Shown piece by piece: positions 13,961 through 28,000 of a stretch of 64,000 nucleotides of DNA. The notes under the pieces were generated by a model. The model had not been told where the DNA came from, ran no database searches, and was given only the letters and a program-made list of their open reading frames with translations. A program made the translations under genes and the position numbers. Position 1 is the stretch's first letter; each line of letters opens with the position of its first letter. The stretch comes from Lycocorax pyrrhopterus obiensis (Eukaryota; Chordata; Aves; Passeriformes; Paradisaeidae): NCBI GenBank assembly GCA_014706295.1, contig JACSVZ010000007.1, positions 55,876,975-55,940,974 of the forward strand, written 5' to 3'.

Positions 13961-16188
13961 TTATATTAGTGTAGGTATAAAGAAAAAAGAGCAATACAAG
14001 CTAAGAATAATTTGGAAGAAGCTTGCTCCACTGAAAAAGTTGCTTTTTAGGACCTCATTCCAGCCAGGGCAACAATTCCCCTGAGCTTCAAAGCCCCATC
14101 TTCCAGCTGCTGTGGTGTTTCTTTCCAGCCCTTTCACTGTGGGACCGAGCAGCCAAGGACAGGGATGCTGTTGAACAAAAATGAATTTGCTATCAGCTTT
14201 TGCCCAAACCAAAGAAAAAAAAATGGCCACCTGACCAAAGTAGAATTTGGTCCATGTGGTGGAGTTCTATTTACACATTTCTGACATAATTGGCAGTGAT
14301 AGCACCACACAGAAATGGCAATTCAGACATCCAACAGCAACTTCAGTGATCACAGCCCCTCCTGGCAGGCAGATGGAGAGCCCAGAGAGAGTTCAGCCTG
14401 ATTTTTGTGGGTGCAAGGTTTCAAAGTGCAAAGCACACTGCAGATACAAGTCTGGGGAAGGAAACCAGCTACTGCACCCCCTTGGCCACACCATGTGTGC
14501 ATCCAGCTCTGGACATACATGCACAGCGTGGCTTTATCCCAACAAAGGAGCACTTGTGTGTTCACTGTTCACCCCCGCAGTCATATCTGCTTCGGTCAAA
14601 AGGGATTTTGGTGAAAATGGGGCATTTACACAGCGTTTCATTTTTTCCCCTTGCCTCGTCTTTTCTGAGCTTTGCCCCTCACTCCTACATGATGGTGAGA
14701 GCCCTTATGGCCCAGCAGTTATAATTTGTCTTCCGTAAGCAATTTTTAGAGCCATGTGTACTGTCCTTCTATGTCCAGGTCAGAAAGCAGGACTGACAAG
14801 TATCAAGCATTAGGGTAAGAATGAATAAAGCAGGGAAACACATAGGAAGAGCAGTTCCCTTGTTGTCTCTCATCTGCCCTGTGTCCAAAGTCACTGTGAG
14901 CTGCAGGTCTCCTGCGTGTAACCCAGCTCCCCCATGGTCACACTCCCTGCTACTCCATCCTCCTATGGACATAGCTGATAAGCGGATTAGGGATCTACTG
15001 CCCAACTGCCCCAGCTCCCACAGCAGCCATGTGGGACAGAAGCCACAAACCTGATGCTGAAAATGCCTGAAATGAGCACACAAATGAGGCAGCATGAGAG
15101 GAAGCCCCATGGGCCACATCAAGGTGTCCTACCTGTCTGACTTCCATATGGCCAACCCCGGCAGGGCTGCTCCAGAATGCACAGGCAGCAGACAAAGGCA
15201 AAGAAGAAGAAAAATGCTCTCAAGCAGGAAAGATTTGGGTTCCCTGTTCTTCACACACCAAAGAAGCAAAAACTTGCAGAGAATGGAAAAAAGGCTAAAG
15301 CAAGAACAGCAGCAGCAGCCAAAGAAAATTAGTGTTTCCTAAACAACAAATGGCTCTTTCATAAACAGGTTTATACCTTTCAGAGAAAGATTGCAGAGGA
15401 CACATCCATTTTTCCCACTGTGTAGATTTGTAAAGCTAAGTATGTGCCACCTGAGTATTGCATAAGATACCAATTAGAAACATTTATTTCAGGCAAAAGA
15501 AGAAACTATGAGACACTCTGGTTAACTGCCATTTCCGAGAGAGGCAGTCTTTTTCCATTTGTTTTCTCTTCCACTAAAAACAGAGGAGTGTTTTACGAGC
15601 AAACAGTGAAAGCTCAGGTCTCATTTTCCAATTTGAAGTCTCAGAAGTACTCAGCTCTGCGTTCTTACCCTGTAACTATCCTCCAGTCGCCTGTAATTAC
15701 ACTCAGTGGTCTCAGCTCGGCTCTCACTGGCTTGCAGCAGCCCTTTGCAAAACACGTTACCAGTTATCTCCCCCCGCCATGATATTCCCTGCCAGGTTTT
15801 CTCTGGATGGCAAAGCTGAGTGGCTCTGCCTGAAATCAAAACTGACTCATGCCCCTAATGCCTATAGGAGACAGCACTTCTGACCCACGAAGGGAAACAA
15901 ACTTTTCCACCAAATTCTCTCCACGTGGCTGTTAATATTTAGCTTAACTCCGCTGTTCCGTTGCTCATCTCTAGAGCTGACATGTTTTACTAATAGAAAA
16001 GGCATCCTTCCCCTCTACTGGGTTAGGTGGCCCACTGTGCCCATCAACCTGAAGTACCATGAGATATTAAACTTGTACTGACTTCAGTTTTAGGCTGTAT
16101 CTGACTAGATGTTTACATGGTGATACAGTCAAAATCGGTGAAAAATACTCAAATATTAGCTTTACTAACCCAGTGCAAAGTACAAGAT
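13961..16188. other. Intergenic, no gene recognised
   Basis: A 163-codon + frame at 14247-14738 overlaps several equally long frames on both strands. It shows no domain, so it is probably chance. Confidence 0.6.
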
Positions 16189-16371
16189 TCAAGCATTGGA
16201 ACAGGCTACCCTGGGAAGCAATTGAGTCACCATCCCTGGAGGTATTTAAAAGACATGTCGATGTGGCACTCGGGGATGTGGTTTAGTGGTGGGCTTGGCA
16301 ATGATGGGTTAACGCATGGATGCGATGATCTTAAAGGTATTTTCCAACCTAATCGATGCCATGATTCTGTG
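16189..16371 (+). mobile_element. CR1 3' fragment just upstream of the CpG island
   Basis: Contains CATTGGAACAGGCTACCCTG, then TTAGTGGTGGGCTTGGCAAT and ends TTTTCCAACCTAATCGATGC-CATGATTCTGTG. These are the classic CR1 3' segments in + orientation. It lies about 110 bases ahead of the INF2 CpG island. Confidence 0.9.
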
Positions 16372-16479
16372 TTGAAAGTGAAGTGCTTAAATTGCAGAGA
16401 CCAGGATGCCGGGTCCCTAGAGGAGGGCGCAGGATCCCTTGGGTCTCTGACCGCCTCGGCAGCCTGTCCCCAGCTTTCG

Positions 16480-17280
16480 TGAATCCCCCCTCAACTCCCA
16501 GCCCCGGGCCGCGGATCCAAGCCCCAGGGCTGGACTGAGAGGGCCCCCGAGCCGGGCACGGGCTGCACCCGCTCACACCGGGGCAGCTCGGGCTGTCAGA
16601 CGGCTCCGGCCGGGGCGGGGGCAGCGCTCGCCTCCGGGATGCCCACGGGACACAGGAGGAAGGGGCACATTGGGGACCACTCCGTGGTGGGCAGGACCCC
16701 TCGGCAGCGAGGGGGACGCAGCATTGGCTCCTCGGAGAGCTCTTCCCCGGGGATTATCCGCCAGGGCGAGACCGGGACACGGCAGCGGGGCTGCCAAGGG
16801 AATACCCCCGGCAGGACGCGGGGCTGGGGCGGCGCGGCAGAACCCCGGTCCGGGCGGGGACAAACTTCCCCGGCGGGGCCGGTCCGGACCCCCCGCTCCG
16901 CCCGCGCCCCGCCCCGGAACCGGGCGCGGCTCCCGCGGGCGGGCAGAGCCCGGCGGCTGCGGGCGCCGGCGGAGGGTCGCTGGCAGTGAGGGTCGCTGCC
17001 GTCCCCGCCGCAGGGAAGCCGCCGCGGTAAGGCCGAGCTCCGCCGGGGGCGATCGCGGGAGCGGGGTCCTCTCGGTCGGGAGAAGTTGGGCTAAACCTCC
17101 TCCCGGGGCCGCAGCCCGGCTGGGCATCCCCCGCGCCCGGCTGTGCCCCGGTCCCGGCCGGTGAGACGGGGCGGGTGAACGCGGAGGAAGGAGCTCTCCG
17201 GGCCGTAGCTCGGCGGGCGGCTCGAAGCTGCAGGGAGGGATGGCAGAGCGCAGGGGGGATGGAGGCGCGACAGCAGCGGG
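16480..17280 (+). promoter_or_regulatory. INF2: CpG-island promoter of INF2
   Basis: This block is far richer in G+C and CpG than anything else in the window. It contains Sp1-type GC boxes such as GGGGCGGGG at 16612-16620, CCCCGCCCC at 16907-16915 and GGGGCGGG at 17168-17175. I see no TATA box. It lies immediately upstream of, and over, a good splice donor (GCCGCG|GTAAGG, GT at 17027) that fits the untranslated first exon of INF2. A TATA-less CpG-island promoter with dispersed starts is expected. The exact start sites cannot be read from sequence. Confidence 0.8.
16930..17026 (+). other. INF2: INF2 exon 1, 5' untranslated (5' end approximate)
   Basis: The 3' end is set by the donor GCCGCG|GTAAGG at 17026/17027. 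Mammalian INF2 also has an untranslated first exon followed by an exon with the start codon. The transcription start is unknown and the 5' boundary given is a guess inside the CpG island. The next exon begins at 35288, fifteen bases ahead of the ATG. Confidence 0.5.
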
Positions 17281-17655
17281 GAGGTGTAGGTGGGACCCGG
17301 TTTGGGCTGCAGGTGTGGAGCATCGCTGGGACGGCGCCCCTGCTGCCGCTTTGACGGTGCACAGGGGAGGTGGGAGCCGGTCCGGGTTGCAGATGCAACA
17401 GCGCGGTGTATAGGTGAGATGAAGTCTGGATTGCAGGTGCGACGGTGGAGCACACAGGTGGGAGCTGGTCCGGACTGCAGCCGCAAACACCCCGTGTAAG
17501 GGCTGCGTGTGGTTTGGACCGCAGGTGCTGGATGTAGTTTGGACCGCAGGTGCAGGCACAGCGTGTATAGGTGTGACGTGGTCTAGATTGCACGTGTGGG
17601 TGCAACGTGGTGCAGGCTGCAGGTGTGACGTGCAGGCGGGATGTGGTCCTGCTGT
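17281..17655 (+). repeat. Degenerate GC-rich minisatellite at the start of intron 1
   Basis: Variants of a roughly 40-55 base unit recur about seven times. Each carries a core like GGTTTGGRCYGCAGGTG, often followed by a GTGTATAGGTG-like stretch. Examples start near 17288, 17362, 17420, 17466, 17508, 17532 and 17577. Copies are diverged and unequal in length, so this is an old array. It extends the 3' flank of the CpG island and helps to keep a long meaningless reading frame open on the opposite strand. Confidence 0.6.
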
Positions 17656-20600
17656 GCCTGGGGCCGGCAGAGCATCTCCCAGCACGGGGTGGATGGCCGG
17701 TGTGCCTGCGTCTGGGCTGGGCCACTTTGCGGCTTTTATTTTGAAAGATTCTGTTATCCAGTGGTTTTCAGGCACGGTCTCCCAAGTCCTGCCCGGTTTT
17801 CCCACATAGTTCTCTCCAGCCTCATCCTCCCTTTTGCTCAATAACTCTGCAGTGATTAAATGGCTTCTTACAACATCAGCATACAGAGCTGAATTCCAGA
17901 GCTCGTGGGCGGGGAAGGAGTGCTCAGACACACTGATCTTAGGAGAAATACCCCAAAACAGTGTTCGTGGTCATCCCTCCCTGTACCAGATCAACGCTGT
18001 GAACTTTCTGTTCTTTTTCGTGGATTCTTAAGACTGAAGAATTTCTCTGGGTAAACACAGTTCAAAACACTTCAGGCTCCATGGTAGACTGCAAGGAAAC
18101 TTCTGGCTTAAGTTAGTCGAAGAGAAAAGTTGGAGTCAGCAGAGTTACGGTAAGGTTGCCATCGTCCTACTGAACTTGCTCAGAATTTGGGCTGTCTGGC
18201 CACTAATCTCATTTCTCTTCCATCCACTTAAGCTTATTTTTCCGCTAAACAGAGGCTGCCAAAACTAGAGGGCAGGGGGGAGGGGATCGCAGGAATCTGT
18301 GAGAATATGAGATTTTTTTTTGTCCTGTTATAAATTAATAATCCCATTCTAGGCTGTCATCCAAAAATATTGCTCAAAAAATGCAAGCAGTGTGCAAGAC
18401 CCATTGTATAAAAGATAATCCAAATATAGGACAGGAAGAGACCTGGCAGGTCAGCAAATCTAAACACAGAATGATATTATGCCTTATTGCACACGACTGT
18501 AATTCATTTGTTGCCAGTCTTCTGGGAATGGGAAATTTCAGAACTTTACTGAACTGATATCACAATTTTTTCTCCAATATATGGCTTTCTCTTACTTTGT
18601 ATTTGCACTATGACTGCTTAGTTCTCCCAGTCTGATGCTTTTCTCTCTTATCAGTGCAGAAATAGGAGTTGCATGCTTTTCTCTTTACTGTGCAATGCCA
18701 AACGAGCTAGAACTTGCCGTCTGCTTTCGTGAAGCAGGCTCCAGCTTCTGCTGATCCCTGGCAGTTGTGAGCTGGGCTTCTTAATCTCCGACTTCCCTGT
18801 GGATGAGCAGAGCTGCAAGGCTCAGAGGTCTGTCCTGTGCCTCTCATGCTTTGACACCTCACCTAGAAATAAATCCCTCACCAGGTAGGTGCTGCAATTA
18901 GCCTCTTCTTCAGGTTCCTCCTGTCCTGTGATGGGGGTGGGAAGCTGGGATTTTCATCTCCAGGTATCCATCCGACTTTTGTTTTCTGCTGTCAGCTCTC
19001 GTCATATTCCAGCCATTTTTTTAATCCCATTTCTATTGCATATCCTCGTGTTTTCTGCTAGTTCAGTATTCCCCCAGCATTCTCCCACTTGCTCTGTCAT
19101 GAAGGGAGAAGCTAAGTAGGATGGGGTGTCTTTCAGTAGTGACCCCTGCCAAACTCAGACTGACCCCTTCCATTTCATTGTCTGTCTGATCCTTCTAGGT
19201 CTGTACCCTCTTTATTACAAATTTTCATCTTTTGTTTGTAAAATTCTGATTTCACTGAGCTGCATAGCAAGTGGCTTCAAATGTGTTGTAAGATGAACTT
19301 TATCACTGTCTTGTGTGCCAGGTATGCTGGATAATTTTCCCAGAGCACCTGAGCAGAATTTTTTTCTTACCAAAACAAGCTAAGTTGCATTTTGTCCTTC
19401 TTTCCACCTGATTTACTTCCATGGCATCACTTATTAGATGTGGGGTTTTTCTGCAATGATTATTCTGTTGATGAGGGATGTTTAATCCCACCATTGTACT
19501 GTAACCAGCCGTGAGTAGAAGATGGGTGTAACTCAGCAGTGGGTAGCAACACAATGCTGCAGACTGGGCAGTGAACAACATTCATTGAGCTGAAACAGCT
19601 GAAGGAACTTCAGACAAACTCAGTGCTCATATCTGAGCTCAGGTTAAGCTCGCAGTTGAATATCCTACTTCTTAATATTTGCAGTAAGGTCTATCAATAA
19701 TGATTCAGAGAAAATACCACCAAATCAACAAAGTCAGGTCATGGGGTCACACAGTGGCACCGAACAAATCCAGCTCTGCTCAGTCCAAAACACTGCAGTG
19801 GGTGGGTGCAGATAAACAGAAGGAGTTGTCCCTGCTCCATTCATTAACATTGTACGTTGTTTTTTATATAACTAGGTGGAAAATGGCTAAATATTTTGCA
19901 GAAACTAGATCCAGCCCTGCAGTGTGATACTCCTCGTGTTCAGTGCATGACTACCTGCTTCTGACTTAATATATTATAATCCCTTTGGCATTATCCACCA
20001 AGCTCAAGTTTATTCCAGTGTTTCTCAGCATTGCCTGTGCAGCAGTTTATCATGCAATGCTCATGAGCTTGGTCATGCTGAGGCTGCCTTCATCTCCCAA
20101 TGGCCAGAAAAAGCACTGAGAGCACCAAATGCTGCAACAGAGCAGGCAAATGATCTATATTTTAATTTTACAGGGATTTCTCCAGTCCTGTACTGTCAAC
20201 TGAAATGATAAGAATGAATTGGGGGAAGGAAGAAAGTCACATCAAATTTTGAGCCTTGACTTTCCCCTTCTAACGAATGGCAACTTCATGCTCACAGGTC
20301 GGGTGTGGGGTTGTCACACCATTCCAGTGGTTCCAGTTCTGTAGGCATGCTTTAGGAACTGGAGTGAAGCACAAATTGGGAATGTTTAAAAAAAAGGCTT
20401 CTCTACATTTGGGCGACTTCTCAGTGCCTCTCAGGTTCCTTGTCAAGGGCAAGTCTCTTCTGGCTCCTTTTTCCTAGGAAAAGAATAACTAATGAGCAAC
20501 AGCCAAACTTTGTGATTGCTACCAGATAATGTCAATGGTACATGAGCTGATTTTGTGAAACTGAGTACGGAAGAAAACAGAGGTGGGGTTCAAGCATGAG

Positions 20601-22034
20601 CCCCTGAGTCATAGCCTGGCATCCACAGGAGTTCCCGAAATTAAAAGTGATTGTGTGATGTGGCAGATGAACGTTTGTTGCTGCTTTGTCAGCCAGCCTT
20701 TCACATCTGCAGAAAGCATCAGGAGAGCTTCTAACAGCATGGTGGGTTTTGTGTTTGATGTAATGAACACGTACTGTTCACAGATTCAGCTGTTTCTACT
20801 ATTTTCATACCTGAGCTGACATTTCAAAGTGCTGGGAATGCTGAAGCCACAGATCAATGGGAATCTTAAGCAAGCAATAGTGTTTGCAAAAAGCTCTGTA
20901 GCATTTGATGGTGTATTTCAAGGTCTCTGAAAAACCGACTGAGCTGATAAAGGACACCAGACAAAGCCAGAAAGGAGGACTGAGAGACAGTGGATAAAAT
21001 TCTCATTCCAGCATTGGAGTCACTCAGCTGATTCCAAAATGGTTAATGACCCTAAACGAGAGAGCTCACTTCAGAAGGGACATTGCTCCAGCACTGTGTC
21101 CAGTAACACAAGTGCAGGCAAAGGAGGAGCTGCCAAATGCTGTAGTTGGTAAGGCCTGATTTAGATCTTGGCATGGGTGTAGTAATTATCACCAGGTGGT
21201 GCTACTTGGTATTGACTTCCCACTTGTTATTCTTGCCAGGACCATTATTCAGCTGAGGTGTGAACAGTATCCATTTTGTGGAATGTTTGAGGGCAGACGA
21301 GGGATTTAGTCTTTGCATTGCTGCTCCATTAGGGTCTGTGGGCAGGTGTCCTCAGTCACTCCTTGGGGCTGAGAGGACTTCCCCACAAGGGACACAAAGG
21401 AAGTTTCAGCTGATGGTTTGCATTGCTGCTCACAGAGTACACACAGGCTCGGTAACACTGATTTCACCCCAAATCCAACTTGCAAAGCCTTCTGTTGCCT
21501 CTACTGCTCCCAAGCTGATGGCTAATGCTAACATAGGACATCACTAGTGGCAGCTGGCCACCTTGGAACTGTGTGGGTCTCCACTTTTCCAGATGGGAGA
21601 GCTGAGTCACATTTTAACAAGCAAGGACATCAGAGGAATTTGGAGATCACTCCAGGAAACTGTGGGAAAGGAGGCATCCTGCAACCATAAAACCTCTAGT
21701 TACAATTTAAAATGGAAAATGTTGGTGATTTTGCCATTGCAGAGGTCAAATGAGCTCCTCTCCTGTCTGCTCTGCACAGAGCCTCTGCGCAGGGAGCCAT
21801 GGACACCTGTCCCACCCCTTCCCTGTGTTCCCCAGAGGGAAGGAGGGACATGCCAGCCCCACTCCTGTCCCAGGGACTGCAGGACGAGCCCTTCCTTTGC
21901 TGGAGGCACAGCCTCTCCCCAGCATTCCCTGGCCAGCAGAGGGGATGAAGGGAGGGAAGCAGCAGTAGCCCCCAGGGCAGCAGCAGAGCCCCTTTCCACT
22001 CTCCAGATCAATGAATGAAGTTGGCACCATCCTT

Positions 22035-22066
22035 ATGTATGTATTTATTTATTTATTTATTTAATT
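22035..22066 (+). repeat. (TATK)n microsatellite in intron 1
   Basis: TATGTATGTATTTATTTATT and further TTTA units, an AT-rich tetranucleotide array. Confidence 0.85.
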
Positions 22067-25000
22067 TATAACTTCAGTGAGCAGCTCTGCTTTTGTCAGT
22101 GCAGCTGAGGTATAACTGTGTTACCTTCCGCTCCGTGGTTTAAATTGCATTATTTTTAATGAGGCAGCTATCTCCACACTGCTTCTGTCCTGCTGGTTTC
22201 CCCTTTCTGGGAACTGTCTGCTCCTCGCCCATCCTGCTTTTCTGTTAAGTCATTGCTGAGCATTGGCTGGAAGCAGTGAGCTAAGCATTAGCTTTATTTT
22301 CTGACAGAGGCCCCAGTTGGAAACAGAAGTTCCCATAGTACAAGGCAGCAGCTTTTTGTGAGCAATGCTTTTCTTCCCACAGCCTGCCGAGAAGTCAAAC
22401 TGTGGCAAATCAACTCATTCCACCGTCTGGCCCTGATCAAGGTTCTTCACCTAAATAACAGCATGGCCCCTGCTGCCAAAGGATTTACTCCCAGGAGTGG
22501 GTGCAGCCCCTCATGGGCTGGATGTGCCACCCAGGGGGCTGCAGGAGGAGAGGCAAAGCCACACAGCCCTCCCTGGACCCTTCCTTATGCACTGGCTCAT
22601 CTCTTCCATCAGCACTGCAGTGCTGAGCCCATTCCCCTGTCCCAGCGGGTCCCTTGGGGGCACAGGATGGCACTGGGGGCCTCTGGGGTGCGGCTCTGGG
22701 GTTTTGCCCCCCTTTGCAGCCCACAGTTGTGTACCCTGGGCGGCTGCCTCGCTGCATCAGCTGTGTGAGTAAGCTCCCTCCTGCCCCAGAAACAGCCACA
22801 ATCTCCTCTGTGTGCTTCTAGCTCAGAAAAGGCTGATTCATTCTCTGAAGCAGATTAATTACTTCTGCTATTTAGAAAAGAAAAAAAAAAAAGAGAGAGA
22901 AATCCTTTAGAATTGGTCGGCTTAACTTTCAACTGTGTGCACAATGCAGTAAAGCAAATCTGCTCTGAGCCAGAGCAAAAAAGTTCAGAGAGTAAGAAAC
23001 TGGGGGTTACAGTATTTACCTGGCATGTCAGCAGTGGGCTCTGCAATTTAGGAAGTATTTGTGAATGTGTCTTCTTCTTGACTTATATGACAAATGGTGC
23101 AAATTTGAGCCTGCCATGAAGGTGAACTGGGGAACAAACGTTTTTATTCCCTGATATATTTTATAACTTGTTTCCTTTCTGGTTTGTGTCATGCTGATGT
23201 GGCAGCCAGCTCCCTGAGTAGCTCTCATCTGAGACCTGGCTGAGCTGCTCCATTTCTCCCTTGGAAGGCTGCTTTCCAGCCTGCCTGGCTGTGCCCACTT
23301 GTTTATGCACTGATGGGCTGTAGTTCCCCATTTCAGAACAAGCAGTCCAATATTCATGAGTTATTTTATATTTACCCAGTCCTGAGGCTTCTTTTATAAG
23401 CCTGGGGATAAATTCTGGGTTTTGTTGTTTCCATTACTGGAAATGGACTGAACCTCCACAAACATTACCAAGCCTTAAATAAGGCCTCTATTTATCTAGA
23501 AAGGAAGGGAAAGGACTAACACAAAGCTAAATTGATTTACAAGCCTATAATTCCCAAACCTCTGTTCTGATAACACTTGTAAGCAAGTGTTGAAGCAAGA
23601 CATATGTGTAGAGATGAATCACTTATAAAATTATATCCTAATATTCATTGTATATTAACTTATCAGACAAATATAGTGATTTTCCTCTTGAAGATTAATG
23701 ACAGCCACATGTTCAGCTGGCATAAAGCACTGCAACTCTTTGGACTATGCAAACCTGAGGATATGATTGAGAACTGATTTCTTTGCAAAAAAACAAAACA
23801 GTATCACTTGTTTCTAAAGTGATAAGGAAAAACTGAAAAAACTGCATGTATAGTAAGGTCATTTTGACCCAGCATGAGACTTTCCCATGATCCCCAGTTG
23901 GTTGGGCCATACTAAAATCTCTTCACATTAATACAAAGACTAAGTTAGAACTGGAAAGATAATATCTAGGTCCTCTCAAAACAGCTGGAATGGGTACTGT
24001 AGTAAAATGAAAGGTTAAGCCTGTTAATGTTTTAGGATTACTGCATTATAAAATAGGCTGTTCAAACTTTTCTTACCCAGCAATAGAGAAAATACTCTGA
24101 AGGCATCTTTGGAGTGGATTAATGTTGAAATCATGCTAATCCAGCCTTCTTCAAGCATTTATTTTAAACGGCTCAAATGCTTAACTTCTTGAATTAGCAT
24201 CTGAGCAGGTTCTCTGGTTACTCTTAGTAATGTTCATATTCACACAAGTGCTCAGGAAGGTACCTGGGGCTGTTCTCCTTAATGTGTGCAATACGTGCTT
24301 CGCCCATGCCATTAGGAATCCTGGCTATGGTCAGCCTTATCTGAACAAAAACACTCAGGATGTTTGCGTTTGGGCTGTTCACCAGATGAGATACCAGCCA
24401 CTGTGATTCATCAGCAGCTGAATGGAAAAGCTGATCTCGATAGAAGGGAATCGCATTTGCAACCTGTTTGGAGAACAGCTGGAAAAATGCTTCCCCCTTC
24501 TGTACCATTCTGGTGTCTTGGTAACTTTGTTCAGAGGGGTTGTCTGTAAATATGGATCTGGGTAGCTCTTTGGCTTAGTGGTGCCCTCAGCCCTTTCCCC
24601 TGTGGACCTCCAGCATCAAACTGGTTTCTAGGGAAGAGCTGTTGCCTGCCTGAAGATCTTCATCCTTGTGCAGGTGAGGAGGGTTTGTGCTTGTGCTGGA
24701 AGGATACAGCTAAACCCTGGACAGGACCTGCCTGCCTCTCCTTCCGGGGCAGGGCTCAGAAGGTCTTTTTCCTGTAGTTACATCTTCTTCCTGCTGCAGC
24801 AGCAGCATGTGTACCAGGGAGCAGAATTCAGCCACCGTGGCACCCTTCATCCTGGCAGTGCCTAAGCAGTTCCCCTGCAGCCTTAGCACGGGTGCGATGT
24901 ATGTATACAGGATAAATAAACAAATATCAGGCTTCTTACCCAGCTTATGCTTAGGAGCACGTACAGCCTTTAGAAACCTGTACCTGGGTCTGTGCTCTGG

Positions 25001-28000
25001 GCAGAACTCCTGTTTGGGGTTTTGGCGGAGATTTTTGTCAACACCTTTCCAAATTAAGCTCCAGGTTCCTCACAGTTAATGGTTTAATCTCCTCAAGTGG
25101 AAGCACCCTCCCCAAAACAGGATGTTTCTTTCTCGCAGAAGCTTCCTACCAAAACAGCTGCAGAGCAAATGTTACAGATGTTTTAAGCAGATCAACCCCA
25201 TTAGGTACAAAGTTCCCGGAAATATGCTACTGGCAGAAGCAGAGTCCTTTATTTTTTTATCTGAAGTATTCATCAGTTAAAGACTACTTCAGAAGGGGTT
25301 TTTTTTCTCCTTTTAGCATCCTCTGAAGTGAATGCATTCAGCCGAAAAGCAATCAGAGAGCTGGTCTGTGACAAGAGAGCTGGAGGGATGTCAGTCTTCA
25401 AGGAGAGTAGAGAAATTCAGTTAGAGCCAGCAGCAGTCAGCTTTGCAGTTCCTGTCTTGCTCCCGTGATTTCCTGAGGATGCTCAGATGTCTCTGCTCCC
25501 CAAGGAGGGAGCAGACTGGCTGCTGTCACTGTGCTCTCCTAATACCTAGCAAGGTCATCATTAGTTCACTCCATTTGCATCCCAGTAGCTCTTCTGGCAT
25601 CTCCTGCTGTCCCCATGGCACAAGATTGTGTTGCAAAAGCGAGAAGCCTTGTAGGCAGGTGGAGGATTTGGCTCTCCCCCTAAATTTTATTTTGCTGTCC
25701 TCCTAGATTTGTATGTCTTCACCTGGCCTAATTCCCTTTCAGTGCCCTTTCAGTACTTTGTTTGACACTGGTCCTTCTGGTTGCTTAACTCAGAGTTCAG
25801 TTCTCAGATGAACAGAGAAATTGAATTATCCAAATTTATTTCCCTAATATTTCCCCTATGAACACGTGGTTGTTTTCACTGGCCCCATAGGTGCCAGAGT
25901 ACCCAACAAAACCCATCATGAGGATGCAGAGGTGAATATTGCACCTCTGGTTCTTGAATACTGTCTGTGCTGATGTTTAGTGATTTAGAAGGCAGTGATA
26001 CGAGGCATTTTAGGCAGGATCACCTAAAATGAGCCATTGCAGCAGACCTCTGGCTGGCACAGTCTCCCTGCCAGCCCAAAACAAGCTGGGTGTCCCCTTT
26101 CCAAAGCCCTTGACATGACTTCCTTGAAAACCCACTGGCACGGGAATAAGTTTGTCACAGAAACGTAGAGCAGCGAGAAGACACTGATTGCTGTAATTAG
26201 GAATAATCTAATTCCTAAAGGCAAATGGGCTGTGTTTATGTCTGTTTATTGGATTCCTGAATTCTGTGGACCGGCCATGTGGGCAGTTAAGCCATTGCAC
26301 TGTGGTCCAGAGGCAGCAGAGTGATACACAGAAAGTAGAGGGTCTCAGCTCTACTTTACCTTACATGGAACTAAACTCTTAGTTCTTGATGTAATCTGTT
26401 TGATTTTGATGTAGTTACAATTCAGAGGACTACCAAATCAACTGCTAGAAAATTGGGGTAAAATTGGGTTGATTTGCTGGGGGAAAACCATTAACCCTCT
26501 CTCTGAGCAACTTGAAAGTTCATGTCCATGTGGCCTGCAGAGGAACAGAGCTGGTTTTCCTGCTTTTCAGCCTGATTTCTCTGGTTCTGCTTTTTTGCTT
26601 TTGTTTTTTTGGGGTTTTTTTGGGTGAGGTTTTTTTTCATGCCAGAAATGATGGAACCTTTCTAGAAGGAGAAACATTTCTGGAATTTCTCAGATCCAGG
26701 CTTCAGGCTGATGGGACCTGACTGATAACCTTTTACATTGCTTCCATGGTTTTCAAGGACAGGAATTTGCACCATCACAATCCTTTCTTTGCAGGATTTT
26801 TTTTTTCTCTTACATTTTATTTTTTTTCCCTAAAACCTGCTGTGAGTCTGGTCCTGCTCCCAAGAACCAGATTAGCGACTAATCTTTTGAGGACTTGGGG
26901 ATTACACTTCAGGAGTGCATGCAATGTAAAGGGACATTCATTTTGTGTTGTGAAACCCATCCTGAATTAACATTAGTCTTGGATTGCATGGACACGCCCC
27001 CAGAGTGTTTCCTATGGCAGGATGGGGAATTATGCAGAGTCATTTCCCTGGACATTACATTGTTATGGTGAAACTGTTTTAATTAGAAAGCACGTGGGCA
27101 AGTTGATCTCTTAAAGGCCAACTGAATTTGGGCCAAAGGGCAGACAGATCAGTGTGTTTCTAATACTGGTGGAGCTGTGCTGGTGTACACAAGGGTTTGT
27201 GTTAGTTTCCCACCTAAGGCAGGAAGACTCTTGATGTGGGTTCCAATGTTTGATCTGGGAGGTTCAGTTGAAGGTAGAACCTCACAGAGCAAGAAAACCA
27301 TTTGAAGCCTAGCTGCTACCCTGGGACAGGCAGGAGGCCTATGCTGAAATGGGCCATGTTGAAATATTCACAATTTAATAATGACTGTGTTTCAGTTAAC
27401 ACCTCCTGAGAGGCTGAGTGGATGCATTTTGCAGCTGTGGCACACAAACTAGTTTTCACATGAAATGTCAACCAGAAAGGCACAGAGATATTTTCTGTTA
27501 AAAAGAGCTTTTAATGTCTTCAGAGCCTGCTCAGCCCATAAAAGCTGAAGCTCAGCAGGACCTTAGTGGTGCCCGATGAGAGCAGAATTCTTGTCACCAA
27601 GCTCCTGCCCAGAGGACACTGCCTGAGCTTCCAGCCTTTGCTATGTGGCTCCTCTCCCAGGGTGGGCAGCCTTGGGTTAGACGTCCTCAATATTTTAAGC
27701 TGTCCTGGTTCTTCCAGCATTGCAAAGACCCCTGAGGTCTTGCACTGTTTAAAGCTCTGGTGCCACAAAGCCGGCAAACCCAGCGCAGCTTATGCAAGAT
27801 GCAAGGGGCTATCCCCACCCACACCCATGCTCTCCATCCCACCACCCTGGCCACCCTGCATCCTCTTTTTTCCTTCTCATTGTTTTTCCTTTCCTTTGCC
27901 AGATCATTACCCTGCTTTGGTCAGTTCCCTGCTTTGAGTCACGCCGTGCCAGGAGTGCTTTTTCATACTGGCAGACAGACATGGGGTGGGGGGCAAGGCT

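Noticed and set aside
14247..14738. 163-codon + frame as a gene
   Set aside because: Several overlapping frames of similar length exist on both strands, and no domain or splice context is visible.
1..16400. TMEM179 exons, the upstream neighbour of INF2 in human
   Set aside because: None of the expected membrane-protein segments could be found in either strand; the gene is probably outside the window.
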